Source of the DNA: an uncultured Collinsella sp.
GTDB lineage: Bacteria; Actinomycetota; Coriobacteriia; Coriobacteriales; Coriobacteriaceae
Assembly: GCA_900545875.1 (NCBI GenBank)
Contig: URAQ01000039.1
Span: forward strand, 1 to 10,520
Direction of reading: 5' to 3'
Length of the DNA stretch: 10,520 bases
This document shows, one piece after another, positions 6,400-10,520 of this stretch. A program made the translations under genes and the position numbers. The notes beneath the pieces are model-generated. The model made no database searches. It was not told where the DNA came from and saw only the letters and a program-made list of their open reading frames with translations. How positions within the stretch are numbered: the stretch's first letter is position 1; each line of letters opens with the position of its first letter.

Positions 6400-7587
6400 A
6401 TGAACGCCACAGTCGTGATTCCAACGTATTGGGCGGGCGATGACGCTTGCGCAAACGCCCCTGGCACCTATGACCATTCGACGCGACTCAACGCCGACAA
6501 TCCCGAACTCGACCGCTGCCTGGCCTCGCTTGAGCAGGTACGTGACATCCCGCGCATCATCCTTTTGGTGGTCTGTCCCGTTTCTGCCACAGCCGATGTG
6601 TCGCTGCGCGTGCACGAGATTGTCGACGCGCATCCCACGCTCAAGGTCACCGTTGTCACCAACACCCAGGCCTCGCGCATTGCAGACCGGGTTGCTCAGA
6701 TCGCGCCCAAGGGTTCGGGCGAGTGCGTGAGCCTGCGAGGCTACGGTGCCATCCGCAACATGGGGCTAGCCTGTGCCGCTGTGCTGGGGCATGACGCGGT
6801 TATCTTTTTGGATGACGATGAGACTGTCATCGACGCCGACTTTATGAAGCGCGCGACCTATGCGTTGGGGCAGCAGACACGTCAGGGCTTGCCGATCTTG
6901 GTCAAGAGCGGCTATTTCTACGATCGCGACGGCTCGCCGCTGGCTCCCACGGACAAGGCGGGCATCTGCCATCGTTGGTGGACCAAGCGCATCGAGTTCA
7001 ACCGTTGGATGAAAAAGGCGCTTTCGGGCACCCGCATCTCGCGCTCCAACTACGTGTGCGGCGGCCTGATGGCCCTGCACGCCCGCGCCTTTACGCGTGT
7101 GGCCTTTGACCCGTTTATCACCCGCGGCGAGGACTTGGATTACCTCTTTAACATGCGCATGTTTGGCTACGACGTGTGGTTCGATAACGAGTGGACCGTG
7201 CGCCATCTGCCTCCGGAGTCCGAAAAGCGCTCACCGCGCTTTATGCAGGATGTATACCGTTGGTACTACGAACGGGCCAAGTTGACATTCGCCGCGCATC
7301 AAAAGGAGCTCATTCCCGTTACGGCGGCATCGCTCATGCCCTACCCGGGCCCGTGGATTTCGCGCGAGCTCGACGACCGCGTGCGCAAGACCGCTATGGT
7401 CCGCAGCGTGTTTACCCGCGAGCATGAGGGCTACCTGCGCATCTGGCGCCATGGTATCGACGAGGCAAAGGCCTATGCGCGCCAAAACGCTGCAAGCTAC
7501 CTGCGTTTCCAGAGCTTTTGGCCCAAGATCATGGACGGGCTTTGGCGTGACGCACAACTGATCAGTATCCTGGAGGGGGCCGAATGA
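6400..7587 (+). CDS. GT-A-fold (family 2-like) glycosyltransferase
   Basis: A 395-aa predicted soluble or membrane-associated glycosyltransferase moving a sugar from a nucleotide donor to an unknown acceptor. The N-terminal Rossmann-like start (MNATVVIPTYW) has an insert at about 12-35. GYGAIRNMGL (114-123) is followed by the metal-binding DxD-type motif in VIFLDDDETVID (134-145). GGLMALHA (221-228) and the acceptor/base motif RGEDLDYLF (242-250) complete the GT-A pattern. After about residue 270 comes a helical C-terminal region (YRWYYERAK onward) of unknown role. There is no clear transmembrane helix. AGGGAGGG at 6386-6393 supports the start. The stop overlaps the start of kinase 2 (ATGA), so the two are co-transcribed and translationally coupled. 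Donor and acceptor cannot be named; a cell-wall, lipid-linked or compatible-solute glycoconjugate are all possible. Confidence 0.82.
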   Translation: MNATVVIPTYWAGDDACANAPGTYDHSTRLNADNPELDRCLASLEQVRDIPRIILLVVCPVSATADVSLRVHEIVDAHPTLKVTVVTNTQASRIADRVAQIAPKGSGECVSLRGYGAIRNMGLACAAVLGHDAVIFLDDDETVIDADFMKRATYALGQQTRQGLPILVKSGYFYDRDGSPLAPTDKAGICHRWWTKRIEFNRWMKKALSGTRISRSNYVCGGLMALHARAFTRVAFDPFITRGEDLDYLFNMRMFGYDVWFDNEWTVRHLPPESEKRSPRFMQDVYRWYYERAKLTFAAHQKELIPVTAASLMPYPGPWISRELDDRVRKTAMVRSVFTREHEGYLRIWRHGIDEAKAYARQNAASYLRFQSFWPKIMDGLWRDAQLISILEGAE

Positions 7588-8927
7588 TCGACCGCCGCGC
7601 CCAGCGCGATAGTTCAATATCAATCTTTCGCATCATTGCCGTTGCCTGCGCCATTTGTGTGCTGGTGTACTTTATTTTTGCCTTGGTGACCGGTATCGAG
7701 CCGATCGCCACGGTGATTGCCTGCGCGCTGCTGTGCATCTTTCTGTGCATCTTTATCTTTTTGACGCTCAACCCCGATTCGGTGCGCTCCCAGTACACCG
7801 AGGAGACGCTCTCGGTGGCCTCGGCCATGCTCGAGGACATTAAGGGCGGTCTGACGCAGGAGTCGGCGCGTTTGGTGTGCCGGCGCATTTTGCCCGAGAC
7901 GCGCGCCATGACGGTGGCCATCACCGACGAGGACAACGTGCTTGCCTGCGCGGGCGAGTTTGAGGAAAAACTGCTGCCCGATACTCCCATCCACACGCTT
8001 GCCACACGCTACGTTATCGAACATGGCATCGTGCAGTCGTTCAACCGTATGGTGGATGTCGTGGGCTCGGACGGCTCGCACAACCAAGTCCCCGCCGGCA
8101 TTATCGCCCCCATCAAGGTGGGCGATCGTACCGTCGGCACGCTCAAGTTCTACTACAAGACCCCGCGCGCCGTCGACCGTACCCAGTATGCGCTTGCCTC
8201 GGGCTTTGCCGAGATCTTGTCCACGCAGCTCGCCATCCACGAGCTCGAGGTGCAAAAGGAACTCACGGCGCGCGCCGAGGTGCGTGCGCTGCAGGCGCAG
8301 ATTAACCCGCACTTCCTGTTCAACACGCTGAACACCATTGCATCGTTTACGCGCACCGACCCGCTGCGGGCCCGCGAACTGCTTCGTGAGTTCTCATCGT
8401 TCTATCGTGCCACGCTCGACAACTCGGGATCGCTTATTCCGGTCTCGCGCGAGGTCGCACAGACCAAGCGCTACCTTACCTTTGAGAAGGCCCGCTTTGG
8501 CGAGGATCGCGTGCTTGCGACGTTCGATGTGTCCGAGGACGTGGAAGATACGCTGGTGCCGGCGTTCGTGATCCAGCCGATTGTCGAGAACGCCGTGCGT
8601 CATGGTATGGGCGATGACGACGCCCTGAGGATCGACGTGACCGTTCACCAAGACGGCGAGGATGCAATCTTGATTGCCGTGGCCGATAATGGCGTGGGCA
8701 TGGATGAGGGTACCGCCGCCAGACTGTTTGACGAGCGCTCTGCCCGTCCCGACGCCAGCTCTCCCCAGGGTGGCGGCGCCGGTGTGGCCATGCACAATAT
8801 TTCGGAGCGCATCCATCGCTTTTATGGGCCGCACTCCTATACGCGTGTCGAATCGGCGCCGGGCAAGGGCACCAAAGTGCTCCTTCATCTTGATTTGTCA
8901 GAGAGCATCTTTGACATTCAAGAGTAA
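7584..8927 (+). CDS. LytS-like sensor histidine kinase (pair 2)
   Basis: A 447-aa membrane sensor kinase, paralogous to the one at 1672-3057. Two transmembrane helices (about 15-37 and 41-62) are followed by a GAF-like region (about 75-220, AGIIAPIKVGDRTVGTLKFYY). The kinase core has the phospho-accepting H243 in NPHFLFNTLN, the N box IVENAVRHG (N336), the G1 box DNGVGMD (368-374) and the G2 glycines GGGAGVAMHN (396-405). The match to kinase 1 is strongest around ALASGFA, LSTQLA, ELTAR and RALQ (about 203-238). The start ATG overlaps the glycosyltransferase stop by 4 bp, with GGAGGGGG just upstream. Partner: the LytTR regulator 72 nt downstream. The usual 5TM-LYT sensor is missing. The signal is unknown; coupling to a glycosyltransferase hints at an envelope or sugar-linked signal, which is inference. 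Confidence 0.9.
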   Translation: MIDRRAQRDSSISIFRIIAVACAICVLVYFIFALVTGIEPIATVIACALLCIFLCIFIFLTLNPDSVRSQYTEETLSVASAMLEDIKGGLTQESARLVCRRILPETRAMTVAITDEDNVLACAGEFEEKLLPDTPIHTLATRYVIEHGIVQSFNRMVDVVGSDGSHNQVPAGIIAPIKVGDRTVGTLKFYYKTPRAVDRTQYALASGFAEILSTQLAIHELEVQKELTARAEVRALQAQINPHFLFNTLNTIASFTRTDPLRARELLREFSSFYRATLDNSGSLIPVSREVAQTKRYLTFEKARFGEDRVLATFDVSEDVEDTLVPAFVIQPIVENAVRHGMGDDDALRIDVTVHQDGEDAILIAVADNGVGMDEGTAARLFDERSARPDASSPQGGGAGVAMHNISERIHRFYGPHSYTRVESAPGKGTKVLLHLDLSESIFDIQE

Positions 8928-8936
8928 AATAAAAGG

Positions 8937-8974
8937 CTACGGGCTCAACGTCATGCGACGGATGCCCGGCGTAG
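8937..8974 (+). other. Nested hairpin in the kinase 2-regulator 2 gap
   Basis: CTAC (8937-8940) pairs with GTAG (8971-8974), GGGC (8941-8944) with GCCC (8964-8967), and CGTC (8949-8952) with GACG (8957-8960) around loop ATGC. A three-base bulge (GGC, 8968-8970) and an internal loop interrupt it. No T run follows, so it is not an intrinsic terminator. It could stabilise or process the mRNA, or tune translation of regulator 2, whose Shine-Dalgarno starts 11 nt further on. Confidence 0.45.
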
Positions 8975-8999
8975 TTAGTTGACGAAAGGTTTTATCCCT

Positions 9000-9716
9000 A
9001 TGCTGCGTGCGATGATTGTGGATGATGAGGCGCCGGCTCGCTCGGAGCTTCGCTTCCTGCTCGAGCAAACGGGCAAGATCGGCACGATCACGGAGGCGTC
9101 GAGCGTCCGCTCCGCCATCGAGATGCTTATGGAAAGTCGCGTGGATGTCGTGTTTCTCGATATCTCGATGCCCGGTGCCTCGGGCCTGCAACTTGCCGAG
9201 GCGCTGCATAAGCTCAAAAATCCGCCGGCGATCGTGTTTGTGACTGCGTATAGTGACCATGCGGTCGAGGCATTCGACGTGGATGCCGTCGATTATCTGA
9301 TGAAGCCGGTCGAAGAAGCTCGCTTGGATCGCGCGATCGAGAAGGTCATGCAACGCGCCAAGCCGGTTACGGACAGCAAGGTGACCATCGAGCGTATCCC
9401 GGTGGAAAAGGGCGGCCGCAAGGTGCTCATTCCCGTGGACGACATTCGCTTTATCATGGCCAAGGACGATTACTCCTGCATCTATACCGTCGATGATCGC
9501 TTTTTGTCGACGACCTCGCTGGCGCAGTTTGAGGCCAAGCTCTGCGACTTTGGCTTCTTCCGTGTTCACCGCCGCTATATCGTCAACTTGGCGTGCGTCA
9601 CGGATGTGGAGACGGTGCCCTCGGGCGCCATCCAGCTGGGCATTACGGGCGTCGACGAACGCGTGCCGGTTTCGCGCCGCCGCGTCGTGCCGCTTAAGAA
9701 GGCCCTGAGTCTCTAG
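9000..9716 (+). CDS. LytTR-family response regulator (pair 2)
   Basis: A 238-aa two-domain regulator. The receiver (about 1-118) has D8/D9 (IVDDE), phospho-acceptor D54 (FLDISMPG), T82 (VTAY) and K102 (YLMKPVEE). The LytTR DNA-binding domain (about 134-235) shows FFRVHRRYIVNL (186-197) and VPVSRRR (222-228). It is paralogous to the regulator at 3096-3830, with matching segments through both domains. It should be phosphorylated by kinase 2, encoded 72 nt upstream. The ATG at 9000 is chosen over the TTG at 8979 because AAAGG at 8985-8989 lies ten bases before it, and over the ATG at 9012 because 9000 gives the normal receiver N-terminus. A strong terminator 6 nt after the stop ends the transcript. 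Its DNA target is unknown. Confidence 0.92.
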   Translation: MLRAMIVDDEAPARSELRFLLEQTGKIGTITEASSVRSAIEMLMESRVDVVFLDISMPGASGLQLAEALHKLKNPPAIVFVTAYSDHAVEAFDVDAVDYLMKPVEEARLDRAIEKVMQRAKPVTDSKVTIERIPVEKGGRKVLIPVDDIRFIMAKDDYSCIYTVDDRFLSTTSLAQFEAKLCDFGFFRVHRRYIVNLACVTDVETVPSGAIQLGITGVDERVPVSRRRVVPLKKALSL

Positions 9717-9722
9717 CACACT

Positions 9723-9772
9723 GGCCCCGCAGCCCTGTAGACCTATCGTCTGCGGAGGCGTGGGGCCTTTTT
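9723..9772 (+). terminator. Intrinsic terminator after regulator 2
   Basis: GGCCCC (9723-9728) pairs with GGGGCC (9762-9767), followed by five T (9768-9772). Inside it, GCAG and CTGC segments, or alternatively TAGAC (9739-9743 region) with GTCTG, can extend the fold. It closes the glycosyltransferase-kinase 2-regulator 2 operon and separates it from the phosphoesterase gene. Confidence 0.8.
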
Positions 9773-9811
9773 GTATGTATCTGCCGAATCGTTTTTTGCG
9801 GAAGGGATCCC

Positions 9812-10279
9812 ATGAACAGTGCACGCGCCAAGCGTATCGACATCATCTCGGACACCCACGGCTATTTATCGCCTGCGCTCCTGGATGAGCTTGAGGGCGC
9901 AGACCTGATTATCCACGCCGGCGACCTCACGTCAGAGATGGACTACGAGCACCTATGCACCATCGCCCCCGTGCGGGCCGTACTGGGTAACAACGATTAC
10001 TACCGCGACTACGGCCCCGATGTAGACCGTCTTGCGCTCTTTACCTACGAAGGCCTTAAATTCGCCGTAGCCCACTACCGCGAAGACCTTCCGGTGGGAT
10101 CCGTAGACGTAGCCATCAACGGCCACACCCACGTAACCAAAGAAGCCCAAGTGGGCCGCTGCTTAGTTCTCAACCCGGGCAGCGCCAGCTACCCCAGAGG
10201 CACCCGAGGCCCCACCATGGCCAGAATGCTCGTCAAAGACGGCAAGATCCTAAGCACCAAGTTTATTGACCTAGACTAA
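9812..10279 (+). CDS. YfcE/MJ0936-like metallophosphoesterase
   Basis: A 155-aa cytosolic calcineurin-like phosphoesterase with a two-metal site; relatives hydrolyse phosphodiesters in vitro and their true substrates are mostly unknown. The motifs appear in order: DTHG (14-17), HAGD (35-38), GNND (59-62), H88 in VAHY, GHTH (104-107), and NPGS (121-124), which is typical of this subfamily. The length is normal. In many relatives H88 is followed by glycine (HG); here it is followed by tyrosine, a small variation. There is no signal peptide. GAAGG at 9801-9805 supports the ATG. The gene stands between two terminators, so it is probably a single-gene transcript unconnected to the regulators. Its later part uses more A-ending and AGA/CGA codons than its neighbours, a mild difference. 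Confidence 0.88.
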   Translation: MNSARAKRIDIISDTHGYLSPALLDELEGADLIIHAGDLTSEMDYEHLCTIAPVRAVLGNNDYYRDYGPDVDRLALFTYEGLKFAVAHYREDLPVGSVDVAINGHTHVTKEAQVGRCLVLNPGSASYPRGTRGPTMARMLVKDGKILSTKFIDLD

Positions 10280-10286
10280 CCGCAAC

Positions 10287-10320
10287 AAAAACGGGGGATG
10301 CAGATGCGTCCCCCGTTTTT
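10287..10320. terminator. Strong, probably bidirectional terminator after the phosphoesterase
   Basis: AAAAACGGGGGATGC (10287-10301) pairs with GCGTCCCCCGTTTTT (10306-10320) over 15 bp with one G-T wobble and the loop AGAT. The T run on each strand means it can stop transcription in both directions. It begins 7 nt after the stop codon. Confidence 0.92.
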
Positions 10321-10494
10321 CTTTGAGCCAAAGGCGGAAGTTCAACAAGATCCATCAGACCAACCCCGTTGAGGAGCATGCGGGCTAGCCGCGCAGCGGC
10401 GCACGCCCGCAAAACTGATTGAACAATGTGACGGCAGGGAGGGTCTCCGGGGCTGAGGGCGGGGGTTAAGTTTGTCGCGAGTTCCGCACGCAAA
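10321..10494. other. Non-coding stretch with a GC-rich hairpin
   Basis: I recognise no gene here. A compound inverted repeat occupies 10380-10410: GCGGGC with GCCCGC outside, and GCCGC (10388-10392) with GCGGC (10396-10400) inside around the loop GCA. A minus-strand open stretch runs across the region and through the terminator at 10287-10320; its translation (NLTPALSPGDPP and onward) resembles spurious reading of intergenic DNA rather than a protein. Confidence 0.4.
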
Positions 10495-10517
10495 GGAAAG
10501 CACTTAATGTGCTTTCC
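10495..10517. terminator. Inverted repeat at the window edge, probable terminator
   Basis: GGAAAGCAC (10495-10503) and GTGCTTTCC (10509-10517) form a perfect 9-bp stem around TTAAT. The bases that would show a + strand T run lie outside the window. With no + strand gene before it since 10279, it may end a minus-strand gene lying beyond 10520. Confidence 0.45.
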
Positions 10518-10520
10518 GTC

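Noticed and set aside
8911-8930. Perfect TTGACA plus TAAAAT as a normal sigma-70 promoter for regulator 2
   Set aside because: The spacer is only 8 bp, far from 17, and TTGACA lies inside kinase 2 codons; it is kept only as part of the short-spacing observation.
10263-10493. Minus-strand 76-codon open frame containing NLTPALSPGDPP
   Set aside because: It ends by reading through the phosphoesterase's strong terminator into that gene, has no good Shine-Dalgarno or family match, and resembles a translation of intergenic DNA.
1-10520. CRISPR arrays, tRNA/rRNA genes, transposases, phage genes or toxin-antitoxin pairs
   Set aside because: No regularly spaced repeats, cloverleaf-like segments, transposase motifs or small paired genes were seen on either strand.

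Overview
The window looks like chromosomal DNA from a high-GC Gram-positive gut actinobacterium of the class Coriobacteriia. Collinsella is my best guess, based on general resemblance: C-ending codons, compact same-strand genes, purine-rich Shine-Dalgarno sites, and paired LytS/LytTR regulators next to a UMF1-type MFS permease. This is inference; no rRNA or species marker is present. All nine convincing genes are on the + strand. I see no tRNA, rRNA, CRISPR array, insertion sequence or prophage gene, and no broken gene.

Layout. 1-260 is a non-coding leader. 261-1553 encodes a COG1228-type metal-dependent amidohydrolase. 1554-1671 holds a terminator-like hairpin, a 15-bp palindrome and a -10-like box. 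1672-3057 and 3096-3830 encode a LytS-like sensor histidine kinase and a LytTR response regulator (pair 1). 3923-4867 encodes a protein of the zinc-dependent phospholipase C family. 4969-6228 encodes a 12-helix UMF1/Atg22-like MFS permease. 6229-6399 has a -10-like box followed by a strong intrinsic terminator just before the next gene. 6400-7587 encodes a GT-A-fold glycosyltransferase, which overlaps by 4 bp the second LytS-like kinase (7584-8927). A 72-nt gap with a nested hairpin precedes the second LytTR regulator (9000-9716, pair 2). A strong terminator follows, then a YfcE/MJ0936-like metallophosphoesterase (9812-10279) with its own strong terminator. 10280-10520 is non-coding, with two further inverted repeats.

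How it may work together. The main theme is two clearly paralogous membrane-kinase/LytTR pairs flanking a putative lipid-directed hydrolase, a transporter and a glycosyltransferase. Both kinases have the same reduced design: two transmembrane helices, a GAF-like cytoplasmic region, and a His_kinase plus HATPase module. Neither has the multi-helix 5TM-LYT sensor of classical LytS or BtsS. The transporter and envelope-type enzymes between the pairs suggest a cell-envelope or nutrient-sensing locus, but no target gene can be proved from sequence. The amidohydrolase and the phosphoesterase look like independent flanking genes.
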